From: Pilaira anomala
Taxonomy: Eukaryota; Mucoromycota; Mucoromycetes; Mucorales; Mucoraceae
Assembly: GCA_025716855.1 (NCBI GenBank)
Contig: JAIXMQ010000004.1
Span: 744,001-808,000 of the forward strand
Reading direction: 5' to 3'
Length of the DNA stretch: 64,000 nucleotides
The notes beneath the pieces are model-generated. The model saw nothing but the letters and a program-made list of their open reading frames with translations. It did no database searches and was not told the DNA's origin. Positions 49,374-61,595 of the stretch are shown here, piece after piece. Made by a program: the position numbers and the translations under genes. Each line of letters opens with the position of its first letter. The first letter of the stretch is position 1.

Positions 49374-52300
49374 TTACTTGCGCTTCTTTTGAGACTTCTT
49401 TCCCTTTCGTGCAACAGTTGTAGGTTCACCATTAATATATTGTAAAACTTGATCAATGGGAAGTTCGCCACGAGGGACTTCAGGTACAGCAGCAGAAGCA
49501 GCAGGTCCAGCAGCAGCCATAGGTGTTGTCTTTGTAGCACCTGCAGCATTTCTAGCTTGTTCTTCACGGGCTTGTTGTGCAACAGCTACAGCATTTTGTG
49601 TTAATTCTTTTAACCATAAATCACTATCCTTGGTACGAGGATCTTCAGGACCAAGCTAAATATTTATACGTATTAAAAACTGTTCTCTCTCTTTCATGTA
49701 TCTATTACTTTTACCTTTTCGTTGAATACATCAAAAGCAATTCTTTCAGCAGCTAAAGCCTTGGGGAAGCTACCTTCAAGAGTATAAGCCTTGGCAAGGA
49801 CATGATATCCTGTAGCAGTGAGAACATGTTCTTTACCCAAGATAGATTCTTGAGTAGCGCAAGCTCTTTCAAAGAACTTGGTACTAGTCTTATAATCACG
49901 AAGAGATTGAAGCATGACACCTGCATTGTTCTAAAATTTGTTTCGAAAAATTAATATCTCGTTTTTATTTCTGACGCTCGAAAAACTTACATCAGCAGTA
50001 GCAGAATCAGGGTGACCAGGACCAAAGAGGAGATCCCAGTAGTATAATGCGTGTTGGATATAACGAAGAGCAAGCTTGGTACGACCAGCAGCATGTTCAA
50101 ACAAACCAAGGTTCAACTAAAAATCAAGTAAAAAAAAAAAAAAAAAAAAAAATAAGTGACAATTTCAACAATAAAATCCAAAAAAAAAAACTTACATAAT
50201 GATGAATAGTTTCAGGGTGATCAATACCGCAAGTTCTTTCAGCAGAAATAACAGCCTTACGTTGAAGATCTAAAGAGGACTCGCGGTCTTCACTATGGTG
50301 ATAGAGCATAGCCAAAGTAGCATAACACTTGCTAGTTTCAGGATGCAAGAAACCGTAGGTTTGTTCATGTAAAGCCAAAGACTCAAGTAAGAGTTCCAAA
50401 CCCAATTGCTTATGACCTTGAGCAATACTCATCTTACCAGCCTCGAATGTCTCTTCAGCAAAGACACTACGAGAAGAAGCTTGCTTAACAGTAGGCATTA
50501 AGTTGAAGATATCTTCAGGAATAAAAGTAGTCATACGTCTAGCAGGACGCTTGGAGGTCTCAACTTGCTTCTTGGATTTCTTACCGCGAGCATGACTTTG
50601 TTCTTGCTTCTTACGGTCTTTAGCAGCTTGGTGTGCTGCATCTTCAGCAGCAAAAGCAGTACGCTCTTCTTCAGTGTAAGGTTCAGTACGATAATCTCTA
50701 GCGTTGACTTGAACACCAGTACGAAGACAAAGTTCACGAAGGGTAGGAATGAAGTTAAGTTGATCAACTGCATCTTCTTGAAGCTTGTAGCGGAAACGAA
50801 GCAAGACTTGTTGAGCGATCAAGGACTTTAAGACAGTAGGAGTCAATTGAGCCCATTCAAAATCATTACGGTTAGAACCTTCAGGTAAGACGGGCGTAGG
50901 CTTGGGGTTGAAACGAGCACCGAGCAAACAGTTCAAGAAATGAGAGATACAGAGGCTGGTCTCATCAGGAGTACAGTGAACAAGATACTTGCGAAGAAGA
51001 CGCTTACATACACGAATAATCATTTCTTGTACGGCAAGTTTTTGAATGTGTTCAATACGCTTATCTTTACTGATAGATATCAATTCAGCGAGCTTACCGA
51101 GGTAGCGCATATTGATACCACGACGATGTAAAGCCTTGGTAAGCGCATCACCATCTAAGGGTGAAATAGAATAAGAAGCAAAATCAAGTACGATACTAGG
51201 AATGACTTCTTCAGATAAAAATTTAGAGGCTTCACGAATAACTTGTTCTTGTTGCTTGGTTTCTTCAGAAGCAGGTTGCTTAGCAGAGGTGAAAACATCA
51301 GGATTGAAAGTAAGCTTGAATTCATTAACATCAATTTTGATATCATCTTCCTCTTCTTCCTCAGTCTTGGCAACATCCTTTTCCTTAGTCTTCTCTTCAG
51401 TCTTCTCTTCAGTCTTCTCGGTCTTTTCAGCACCTTCAATGACGGCAGGCTTGGAGGCTTCCTTTTCCTTCTTGTATTGATCAGTCTTGGCCTTAACCCA
51501 TTGTCTGAACTTATGTTCCCAGAATAAACTCATCAATTCAGGTCTCAATAAAACCATCTTGTGAGGATAAGCAGGCTTACCATCCTTTTCAACACATTCG
51601 TTTTCCAAAAATTCAATATCGACAGGGTTCAATCTATAAAGATCTAACATATAACGACGACCATCGGCACCGAGCAAACCCTTAGTCTCTTGAGAGGTAT
51701 AAAGTTTGACTTCAGCACCAGATTCATCAATCACAGTGTGTTCAGCTAAATGAAGAGACTTAGAAATATCTTCACCAATAGTTTGATGGAAGGTAGGATC
51801 TGAAGAGATTTGGACACCATTATCAACGGAACCATAAACAATGGAGTTTTCATCTTGACGACGGAAGATACCAGGTACGATGCTTTGAGCAACAATACGA
51901 ACACCCTTGTAATCCACAATGACACTAGCTAAAGTGTAAAGACCATCGGCATCAATACTGTTCAAAATCTTGACACCTTCCAAATCTTTACCAGTAGCAA
52001 CATGAGCTGCTTCATCTGCACCAAGTGCTTCAAAGGTACCACGACCATCATTACCCTTACTGAAAAAGATATTGTTGTATACATACATATGTGATTCTTC
52101 TACTTCAAGAGGGTTTAAAGGAAGAACGGAACCGTTGACAACAGCCATAGCACCACGTACAGCAGCTTCAGTGAATTCGGCTTGGACTTTAGTGATCAAA
52201 CGTTCACGCAAAACACGTTCTTGTAAGACACTCTTGGGTAACTCACGATGAGATTGTAATTCATCGTTCCAGTCACGAAGTGACTCAACAGCATCAGCAC

Positions 52301-53585
52301 CAGAGTTCAAGTAAGTCTCACAAGGTCTAGAGGGATCAAAAGTAACTTCAGGGTTTTCAACAGCCCAAGGGTGACTAGGGTAATAAGTATTGACAGGAAG
52401 TACTTCAAGCATATGGTGACGGGTGATGAAATCCTGTAATTCTAAAAATCTAGTCTTGAACAAGGGAGAGACCTTTTGTAAAAGAGTGATAATAGAATGT
52501 GCAGAAGCACGCTTGGTAGAACTAGGAGAAGGATCGAACTTGTTGTTGGAAGAGCTATTGACAAAGAAACCCTTGGTAGAGGCAGTAATATGAAGAATTT
52601 CTCCTTCTAATGTAGTAACGGCTAAATATAAAAGATCGCCCTTTAACTTTTGTCTGTGGGGGACAGGGTTCCAGCCAGAAAGGGTCAAACTCTTGATACA
52701 TTCAGGTGCGATTCTCTTGAATTCAGCTGGAATCAACTTAGAAAGCTTAGAACGCTCATTGATGTCAAGGTTAGTGAACACATGCTCGGGAACTGGTTCA
52801 TCAGAAAATAATTCTTCCATCTTTTTATCGGCATCGTTAACAATGGGCTCATCTAGATCCACGAAAAAAATAAAAGAAAAATTAAGATCAAAATTCACTT
52901 GTTTTTTTTTACACACACACACACACACTTTTGTCATAGCTTACCAATTTCACCAGTGATAGCAGTCAATAAAGAAATTGCAGGATCAATACCAACAGTA
53001 GAAGGGTTGGGTTTATAAGGACCACCTAATAAATCACGAAGACGACTGATGTGAAGTCTGACATCACGCTCAGTATAGGTATCTAAGTAACACACACACA
53101 CACACACATTAACACATATTTTGACATATGGTAATCAATCATAAATGAACAAACCTTCAACCATTACAAGCTCACTTTCAGGTGTAATACCTTCAATCTC
53201 GCCCAATTCCAAATAATCATTGACTCTCTTACCATTATACGATAAATAAAAACAAGAATTAGCACAAGTATCAGGAGATTCCATGATAGATTGTTTGATA
53301 TCAAGAATTGTTTCACGAGGACTGGTCTAAATTACATTTATAAGACATTAAAAACCACGTAAATACATGCAACAAAAAAAAAAAAAAACTTACAATAATC
53401 TTGATATCATCCAAGTTACCAGGTAGCTTTACAGTTAATTGGTAAGTCTCTTCAACAGCTAAGAACGAAGGGTTAGTTTTTTTTTTAATAGTATATTTTT
53501 CCGAGTTTTCGTATTTACCTTCTTCAGGGACTTGTTCTTGGACATTGCCTGTCAATTGTTGTTCCTTTTCTTGTACTTCGGCCAT
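49374..53585 (-). CDS. CLU1: Clustered mitochondria protein CLU1/CluA (eIF3-associated)
   Basis: Large cytosolic RNA-binding and TPR protein needed for mitochondrial distribution; in yeast Clu1/Tif31 also associates with eIF3. Starts MAEVQEKEQQLTGNVQEQ, then the ubiquitin-like CLU-N segment (TYQLTVKLPGNLDDIKI). The N-terminal block with RLHISRLRDLLGGPYKPNPS precedes the CLU domain (AESLRDWNDELQSHRELPKS, HVATGKDLEGVKILNSID, RYMLDLYRLNPVDIEF). A Glu/Lys-rich linker and the central domain follow, and TPRs lie near the C-terminus (GHKQLGLELLLESLALHEQT, GPGHPDSATA, LGKEHVLTATGYHVLAKAYT). The real frame ends VARKGKKSQKKRK at 49374. G+C-richer, codon-biased exons suggest high expression. Confidence 0.95.
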
Positions 53586-54195
53586 GACTAATGCATATTA
53601 ACATTCACAAATACTTTATATAAATACCAAAAAAAAAAAGAGTTACTTACTATATTTCAGTAACTACAAGATATTACTTTCTATGAGACAGTTTAAAAAG
53701 AAAAAAAGAAAAAGTGAATTTTCAATATTTCATAAAAACTAGGGGTTCATTTAAAAGAAACGAAACGGAGTTTTGATCTACTCTGTTTGAAAAAAAAAAG
53801 ATGTGACAAGAAGCTTTTATTTATTTACTTTTTTATCGTACTTGTCATACTAAAGAGAGAAAAAAATAGCAGAGACTATATTAATGGAGATAAAGATTAA
53901 ATATTTATGGTTACGTTAACTTTTTTTAACGTTTTTGACAATTGATAAAAACGTGGAGTAAGAAAAAAAGTTTAAATTTAACCAGGCATCCCAGGTTAGA
54001 ACCTCTTGGAAAGGTTTTTACCCTGGCTGAGATCAACTCCGATACCAATGCAACAAAAATTAGGTTTTGTTCCCAGGCTCATTTCACATAAATGTTAAAA
54101 TAAAGTAAAAAATATTTTTTATAAAGGAAGGGAAAAAAAGGAAAGGAATGAGTAAGTTAGTACAGGACCTACAAGAGATTTTATGCTGTACTAAC
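53586..54195. other. Intergenic: CLU1 promoter and JmjC gene 3' flank
   Basis: AT-rich. A more G+C-rich patch at 53980-54080 (ggcatcccagg ... ccctggctgag) could form imperfect hairpins, but I recognise no known RNA. Confidence 0.4.
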
Positions 54196-54211
54196 TTAAG
54201 AGATGATGATG

Positions 54212-54245
<34 letters not shown>

Positions 54246-57087
54246 GAGGAGGAGGAGGAGGAGGAGGAGGAATAGAAGAAGTGGTAGCGGTAGCGGTAGC
54301 AGTGGGGGGAGTGGCAGCGGAGGAGGAGAGAGCAGATGCCTGCTTTGGCCCCTTGATCTTCTTGACAGTTGTCAATAAGGCTTTTTCTTCCGGTCCAGTT
54401 TCTTTGAACTTTCTCTTGCGAGAAGGTCCAGAAACTGGAGGAGGAGTGCTACTGGGATAGTAGCAGGCCTAAAAGATTTTTTTTTAGTATTTTAAAGGCG
54501 TATAAAAAATGAATATATATATATATTACCTTATTGACATTAAAGTCAAAGAAAGCCCCCCAGCTTCTAGAGTCAAATGAAGCCGGGGAGTAATAGACCA
54601 AGTCGTAGTCTGCCATGCATTCATTTGTTTCTTCAAGGGGCTCACAAGAAGTACATGACAAACTACAAGCCTTACACACGTAAACGTTTTCAGGCTGGCC
54701 AAAACAGGCGGGAAGGACAGAAGGACAAGGAGAGGGAGGAGAAGAAGGATGAGCGGAAGAGGAGGAAGAAGGAGCAAAAGGACTGGAAGGGGTGGCTGGG
54801 CAAAGGGAGCGCTTGAAGATAGCTGTTAAGCTAACTCCTTTTGCTGCCAATTCAGCCGCAGTAGAGCTTACCCGGCAATGACTACAGGTAAAGGTATTAA
54901 GATCATCTGCCATTGCCCGACGATAAGACTCTATACGGCTACAAATCATGGCCAACGAGGGACCGCCACTAAAAAAAAAAAAAGTTAGTAATAAAATAAA
55001 ATAAAATAAAAGAAACATACCTGGACAAGCAGTCCGATTCGTCAACCACGATTTCTTCATTGAAAACAAAGTTAACGAGACCAATGAATCGTTTATAAAG
55101 ATCTAGTGAGCTTGTTAATTTTTGACTACCCTGACTCATTGTCATGCCAGCGACATGACAGCAGCTTCTACCAGCGGCGTAGCAGTACATACAAAGATCA
55201 TAGCCTTCACATGCTTCACAATGGTAGTACCGATGGTAAACATCAGTGTGACAAAAATCACATTTGATGATAAAGGTTTCTTCTGGTGAATCTGTATTTA
55301 TGAGGTCAGAACAGCCTTCGGTTGGTAACCATTCAGGTGAAATAATCTTGTGCAAGAAGAGGCTCAAGAGTTTCTTGGAGTCATTGATGAATGATTCACG
55401 ACCATAACGGAGTATTGGTAGCTTGTCAAGTTCTTCAAAACCAGCACCTTTAACACTTTCTAGTTGCTTGTACCATTCTTCAAGAGTAAAATGAACAATT
55501 GTCTTGCATTTGTAGACTTCAGGTCGATTAATGATTCGGTATAAAGGTAATTGATCCTCAAAAGCATAATCTAACGTTTGTGCTGTCACCCGGTTCCATG
55601 CTACTTTAATTGATACACCCACATTACGTACCTGATGGTAAGCACGACTAGGAACAATTACTAAATCACCTGGTCTTTGTAATATAACTTGAACAGTAAA
55701 GTCGCTATTCTTCGTCTTGAAATAAGTCAACCAAGCGCGATCACTTTCTAAAAAGGAGCTCTTAGTAACAGAATTATCAGAACCTCTGGTATTCATTCCT
55801 CTTTTCGTCTTTCGTCTTTCAGTTTTAGAGATATCAAGAACTGATGCAAGTTTCTCACGATCTTCATGAAGCACAAAATTCCATTCAGCATATGCACCAG
55901 GAGAACCCATTGTCATAATGTTATGACCCATAGTACCACACAAGTCACGATGGATAGGTGTACCTGTATTATCTTGACCAAGGTAAACCATAAGATTCTT
56001 TGCTTGGAAAAATTCAGGTAATAAAGAAAATAAATCATTGTTGCCATGGGGTAATAAATATTCTGGTATGAAACTTTCAAGTGCCTGTCTATACTTATCT
56101 GGACAATCAATGTCCTTGGCGTATGTCTTATCAATAATATGATCCAAAGGATAATAGACTGGACTGCTCTTTTTAGAGCTCTTGATACCTTTCTTGGATG
56201 ACTTGGCATTTTTTTTAGGGGTACTCTTATTATTAGAAGAGATAGATGATTCAGCAATCATACCTGAGTTAGAAGCGGCATCTTCAATAACCATACTAGA
56301 GTTAGAGATACCAGAAGCTTTAGTAGTGATATTTGAAGTGGTATAAGAAGCATCCGCAGAGATATATGAGGAAGGCTGGGAAACATTAGTAACTATACTT
56401 GTGATAGGTGAGAAGGATCCAGTAACCATATTAGATGTAGATGTAAAAGCTTCAGTAGGCATATTAGGAATCGAAGTAGAGTCTTCGATAGATATATTAG
56501 AGGTAGAAGTAGGGACCTCTGTAGGCATATTAGAAGTAGAGGTAGAAATTTCAGTAGAAGTAGTAGACAGGATTGCCTTTTTTGAGTCGGGGGAACCTTT
56601 ACCAAACGAGGTGTTTCTTTTACCTGCTCTTGAAGCTCTGGTAGCCCTTTGGGTTTGAGCCTTAATAGTTGAAGGCTTCAATACGTGTTGATCACGCGCA
56701 TTCAATTTATAGTTTTCTTGTAAAGTTTGAATGTAATCACCCAAATATGCTTCCTTTTTGAGTCCCCCAGTCATGATCAAAGTAACAACTATATGAAAAA
56801 AAAAGGTGTTAATGACGAGTTTATGAGCTTCTTTTTTTTTATGTTCGTATATATTTACTTTCTTCGCCATGTTGGCGTTTAAGCTCGTTTAATGAGAAAG
56901 TTTGGGTATTCCAACCAGCAGCTTTATTCATATTGGAGATAACAAGCGGTTGCCCTTTAACAATACAGTGTTCTTGAATAACAGCGAATAAGCTGTCATG
57001 AGTATGTTCAGTATAATCGATTCGTCTGGCTGGAACGTAACCAGGAGGTAAGTCGTCTTCAGTTTTCGCGATCTTGATCTTTGGCAT
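54196..57087 (-). CDS. JmjC-domain protein with C-terminal ZZ zinc finger
   Basis: Predicted nuclear Fe(II)/2-oxoglutarate oxygenase, possibly a histone lysine demethylase. Starts MPKIKIAKTEDDLPPGYVPA with the JmjC-entry block GQPLVISNMNKAAGWNTQTF. A Ser/Thr-rich repeat linker follows (about 56280-56560). The catalytic core has IHRDLCGTMGHNIM (HxD iron ligands), AYAEWNFVLHEDREKLASVL, and PGDLVIVPSRAYHQVRNVG supplying the distal His. Behind it is a ZZ-type finger (IKCDFCHTDVYHRYYHCEAC, then GYDLCMYC) and more CxxC pairs (VCKACSLSCTSC). The tail contains basic KKIKGPK and a Pro then Thr homopolymer ending TIIIS at 54196. Four exons or so. Confidence 0.88.
54212..54270 (-). repeat. Triplet repeat encoding Pro/Thr tail
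   Basis: Plus strand (tag)n then (gag)n; read on the gene strand it encodes nine Pro and about a dozen Thr just before the JmjC protein's stop codon. Likely length-polymorphic. Confidence 0.85.
56280..56570 (-). repeat. Degenerate Ser/Thr-rich repeat in JmjC linker
   Basis: Units of about 16 codons resembling STSNMPTEVPTSTSNISIED recur five or more times with drift. They encode a low-complexity spacer between the N-terminal segment and the JmjC core. Confidence 0.75.
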
Positions 57088-57130
57088 GTTAGATAAAAGT
57101 GAAGGTACAAGAAAAGAAAAAAAAAAAAAG

Positions 57131-57177
<47 letters not shown>

Positions 57178-58069
57178 AAAGGAAAGAAAACTGTGTTTTA
57201 ACTTCCCAACTGTGTCAACGACATTGATGGTATCTCACATATTTGTCGATCATTTTTGACCCAAAAAGATATTGTATGTTCTCTCACATATGCATCTGTT
57301 AACTTTTGTCTCGTTAGAAGGATATTGCATATCTTCACTCTTTCAATAAGTTAGTACTTGACACCTCTTTTCACCTTTCACATAGTAAACCTTAAGAAAG
57401 AGGGTCCTTTTTTTTAATAATGACAATTAAAAGATAACGGTTTTCTTTTTAGAACTTTGTTTCAAGTATTAAATACCCCATTTTACTCTAAAACAGGTAA
57501 TTCATTCGAAGATTGTTGAAAAACCTTCGTACTTTTAAGTTTGTTTTTATTCCAAATATCTAATCAATCAGTCTTGGTGGTGACTGGTTCAATTTCGTAA
57601 AAAATATACCTGGTTAAAAAAAAGGTACGTGTTTTCAAATTGTACTTTTACGCTGTAGGTAGATAGAAGCTACTTTCATGTCAAGATATGTAGTAAAATC
57701 AATCGGTCTTCCCAAACAAAATGTCCTGTTTAGCTTTAATTTCAATGAAGGAATCATGGCCTGAAAAATGGATGTTAAGTTATTATAAAAAAGAATATTA
57801 TTGTGGTACACACTATACTTTCCATTTCCACACAAGAATGATAAATATACTAGAGGTTTGACATGTTTGTCACCAGTACACATACAAAAATCGAATTTAT
57901 ATTTTCACCAGATCTTTTCCATCGACTACTTATTTGGCTTTAAAAGTTTAATTTGCATAATGCATTGTAGAAAAAAAAACTCAACCGACGTCACTCTAGT
58001 TCACTTTTTCTTCAGCTCCCCTTCAATCGCACTTCTTAGTTTGTTCTTTTTCCCAACACACAAAATAAA
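57088..58069. other. Divergent intergenic region (JmjC / HAD hydrolase)
   Basis: About 1 kb. A poly(A)-rich purine tract at 57115-57190 lies directly upstream of the JmjC start. The rest is AT-rich with no recognised gene. Confidence 0.5.
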
Positions 58070-59125
58070 ATGAAAATTGTTGAAAACTTCACCGAAATAT
58101 TACAACAAGTGAAATACGATACAATTGCTTGTGATATATATGGTGTTATTCATGACGGTATCAAAGCTTACCCTTACTCCAAGTCAACTTTACAAGAGTT
58201 GAAAGCTCATGACGAGCATGTCATTCTTCTTTCCAATTCTACCCGACTTCAAGACAAGCTCGACGCTAATATGAAGTCGAAATTTGATATTGATACCAGC
58301 TGTTACGAGGAGATCCTATCGAGTGGTGTACTTACCAAGCTCTTCTTGGCTGATCTAGCCGAGTCCTTAAAGACAGGCCAAGTTAAATCACCAGCCTGTC
58401 ACGCTACAGTACAACACAACGGTACGAGTACCTCTATGGATCCCGACCAATTTGCTAAGAAATACGTGAAGAGTGGCAAGTTTCTTTTAGCTGGTAACCC
58501 TGACTGGCAAGAACCTCTTTATTTACCAGTCTCACCTACCTTGACACGAGTTTATGACTGGTCCCAGATGGAATTTGTTTTATTAGGTTCAATTGTTGGA
58601 GTTTGTCCAGATACAAACCCTGTTGATCCATTTGATGAAGCAACAGTAAGAGCAGATTATACTCCCTTATTAGAGACTTGTTTAAGTCGCGATATCCCAA
58701 TTATCTGTGCTAACCCAGATGTATTTGCACCGAATGGGCTAGATGCAAAGGGCAATACCAAGTTATTGATCTGTCCAGGATATATTGGTCAAATGTATGA
58801 AGAAATGGGTGGACAAGTATTGTATTTTGGTAAGCCTTTTAAAAGTATCTATGAGTATTTGGTAGAGAACAAAGCAAAAGGCTCGATTAAAGATGGAGAT
58901 GAGGAGTTTACAAAACGTATTGTGTGTGTAGGTGATAATATGGCTACGGATATTAAAGGTGCTACTGAGGCGGGAATCGATGTAGTCATGATTTTGGGCG
59001 GTGTTCACTGGGAAGAGTTGAAGGGTGCCAAGGATGATGATGAATTAAAATCTCAAGTTAGAAAATTATGTAAGGAATTTGGTAGTCAGGAACCGACTTA
59101 CCTTATGAAGTTACTTAGATATTAG
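58070..59125 (+). CDS. HAD-superfamily IIA hydrolase (TIGR01459-like), intronless
   Basis: Predicted phosphatase-fold hydrolase of unknown substrate. A single 351-aa exon starts MKIVENFTEILQQVKYDTIA. Motif I is CDIYGVIHDGIKAYP: the nucleophile Asp is present, but the usual second Asp (DxD) is Tyr. The class TIGR01459, which I recall mainly from alphaproteobacteria and some eukaryotes, typically has DxWG here, so this looks like a family trait. Motif II is ILLSNSTR. The type-IIA cap follows. Motif IV is CVGDNMATDIKGATEAGIDV. Intron absence and G+C-richer codons contrast with most neighbours. Transfer from bacteria is possible but unproven. Confidence 0.8.
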   Translation: MKIVENFTEILQQVKYDTIACDIYGVIHDGIKAYPYSKSTLQELKAHDEHVILLSNSTRLQDKLDANMKSKFDIDTSCYEEILSSGVLTKLFLADLAESLKTGQVKSPACHATVQHNGTSTSMDPDQFAKKYVKSGKFLLAGNPDWQEPLYLPVSPTLTRVYDWSQMEFVLLGSIVGVCPDTNPVDPFDEATVRADYTPLLETCLSRDIPIICANPDVFAPNGLDAKGNTKLLICPGYIGQMYEEMGGQVLYFGKPFKSIYEYLVENKAKGSIKDGDEEFTKRIVCVGDNMATDIKGATEAGIDVVMILGGVHWEELKGAKDDDELKSQVRKLCKEFGSQEPTYLMKLLRY

Positions 59126-60053
59126 AAATAAAAGAATTTTATAGACAATTGTACCAAAAAAGGTGATTTTATTAGACTTGCATATTGTTGTTTACTGTGA
59201 TATTGACATTTGAAATTATGCAAAGGCTCTACAGAGGTAAGGAATTAAAACGGAATCATAGTGATACTTAGTAGCTGCAATGCAAAACTTTCAATAAATT
59301 AAATGTATCTCTCGAGCAAAGATCGAAGTCAAAATCATGGAATCGCTGCATATTTTACTTTACGATATTAATCTTTTTAGTGGTAATAAAATTTCAGGGC
59401 CTTCGCAAATCATTATCACATAAAATTTATTTGTGAAAAGCAATTATAGTTATTGTAAAGCCTGTCGGACAAGTTTACTAAGCGGTAAGCTAAACTTGCT
59501 CTGATGATGGAACAGACTTTGAATTTATGATTCAAGAGAATTAAGACAGAATTAAATTCTATGATCCAAAACATATTTTATGTCAAAGATTTAACGTACC
59601 TTAGCTACGGGTATTGCTCGGCTAAAGAGTAAAAGTGAACGGAAATTGGGTCTTGAGGTGTAGGTGCATATTTTGCAGTTTTTGTTGAATCCGGTAATAC
59701 GGAACATTAGTAAGCACGAATTATACTATATTGTATGTACGATAGGTATATTTACCGGGACAAAATACTGGTAGTTATAGCATGAGTAAACTATATAAAA
59801 TGTCCAATGGTATTTTTTCACTCAGATACTTTTAGTATGGGGTTTTTTTTTCTTTGATCAAATGATGAGCTTTTAAAGCAAAGTTTTCTCATCTGCATCT
59901 TTACTCTTTTTTTTTCATCTCACAGTCCCAAAAATGGAAGGTAAGAAAAAAAAACCATATTTTAAAATCCGAAGTAAAAGGTAGAAAAGAAAAAGAGAGG
60001 CTATTGTTATAGTTTCTATCTTGTAGTAAAAAAAAAGAATAATAATTAATGTC
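59126..60053. other. Intergenic upstream of the cyclin gene
   Basis: About 0.9 kb. No gene recognised; T-rich tracts near 59840-59920. An ATG at 59935 followed by a good 5' splice site (atggaaggtaag) could be a 5' UTR exon boundary rather than coding. Confidence 0.45.
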
Positions 60054-60872
60054 ATGGATCCACCTGCAGCAGAATCAGCGGAAGCCACTACTTTGATTCA
60101 AGTTCCCGAATACTTTTATGCAGTAGACATTAATTACTTGACACACATGATTGGTAAAAAAAAAAGAGAAAAAAACAAGATGATGTTAAATTAAAACCCT
60201 TTTTTTTTGGTAGCTGACATGTTGGGAAGACTTATTACACACAACGATCTTATTCCGCTTACACCAAGTAACCTTACGCGTTTTCATTCACGTACACCAC
60301 CAAATATATCCCTTAGTGACTATTTACGGCGAATAGTGAAATATACATCAGTTGAAAAATCATGTCTGCTTATTTTATTGATATACATTGATCGTGTATG
60401 TGAACTTCATCCACATTTTACAATTTCCTCCTTAACAGTGCATCGATTCCTTATAACGGCAGTGACGGTATCATCCAAGGCATTATGTGATTCTTATTGC
60501 ACCAATTCTCATTACGCTAAAGTAGGTGGCATATCAACACAAGAAATAAATGCTCTCGAATTAGAATTTTTATCTTTAATCGATTGGCATTTGGCTTCTA
60601 CTGGACCTATATTACAACAATATTATGCTAATTTGGTGGAACAACACCCCTGTTATGAAAGAATTATATCTGAAGAGAACTCTAAAGCAATTAATAAAAA
60701 GAGACGTAGAAGTAGTACCGAAACTTTAGAAAATACATCTCCCATTTTAGAACCTACAACTACTGTCAATAACAACTCTTTAGATATTGACGATTTGAAA
60801 TTAGAAGAAGAAAACACAAAAGAACATTTTGATACACTATTACAAGATGAATCAATACCCTATATCGCATAA
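60054..60872 (+). CDS. Pho80/Pcl-type cyclin
   Basis: Predicted partner of a Pho85-like cyclin-dependent kinase; in yeast such cyclins steer the kinase to phosphate, glycogen or cell-cycle targets. Two exons (60054-60153, 60214-60872) join in frame to give 252 aa. The cyclin box follows the N-terminal MDPPAAESAEATTLIQVPEY: ADMLGRLITHNDLIPLTPSN, SRTPPNISLSDYLRRIVKYT, LLILLIYIDRVCELHPHFTI, VHRFLITAVTVSSKALCDSY, YAKVGGISTQEINALELEFL. The NxHYAKVGG...E(I)N..E segment is the family signature. The C-terminal tail is charged, with a basic KKRRRSS stretch that may be a nuclear signal. Confidence 0.92.
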
Positions 60873-61029
60873 CTTTTTTTTTTCACCACTGCAATTTTCT
60901 TTTAATTTTCAATTTCTCGGTAAAAAATCATCCCCCAAACACTACTCCCACGTGAGGCCATGTCTGTCGAATCAAAATGCCGTTTTACCTGCCATTCATC
61001 AATCAAACGTTAGATAAAAAAAGCTTGAT

Positions 61030-61069
<40 letters not shown>

Positions 61070-61595
61070 GGGGAATAGTATAGAAGAGGAAATTTGATAC
61101 ATAAAAGAAAAGAAAAAAGCAAAGAGAAAGAAAAGAGAGAGAGAGAGAAATAAACGCTGGCGTTAACTTATGTATGTAAAAAGAAATACACACTCTTTTT
61201 TCTTCCTCTTGGTACATTTTTGATATATTTAATATAAACTTTCATTTACTTACGTAAAACAATAAAGTATAATACCATGACCCCTATTTAATGCTTGAAC
61301 TTTTACCTATATATTTCCGTATTGTACAAAATATATTGATTGAATTGCAAAACACAGACTCTAATTCCAAAATTACATAGTCTGTATTCTTTAATGTATT
61401 TCTAATAGTAATAAAATGATAAAGCCCTTTTTTTTCGATATGCACACACCCTTTTGTATCAAAAATCTCGGTAATGAACCCCTGGTTCAATATCAGTCAC
61501 ACACACCGAAAGAAAAAAAAAAAGCTTTACCTGGCTAATTTTAGAGAAGCTTATTTTATTTCTTTTTTTCTTTTAACACCAAAACATTTATCAAT
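60873..61595. other. Intergenic between cyclin and TIM10
   Basis: Poly(T) of about 35 at 61030-61064, and an AG-rich tract at 61100-61150. Single CACGTG at about 60950. No gene recognised. Confidence 0.5.

Noticed and set aside
49319..49582. Leu-rich minus-strand frame at the CLU1 3' end
   Set aside because: It is the wrong frame; the frame continuous with upstream CLU1 exons ends at 49374 with a Lys-rich tail.
53980..54080. G+C-richer patch as a TPP riboswitch or structured RNA
   Set aside because: Contains ctgaga but lacks the other conserved TPP-riboswitch segments; nothing supports a specific RNA.
54148..54460. Ser/Arg-rich and Val/Gly-rich plus-strand frames
   Set aside because: They are antisense to the Pro/Thr tail of the JmjC protein.
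54526..54816. Basic and Leu-rich frames over the JmjC C-terminal region
   Set aside because: They overlap the real CxxC-containing exon and lack independent splice or domain support.
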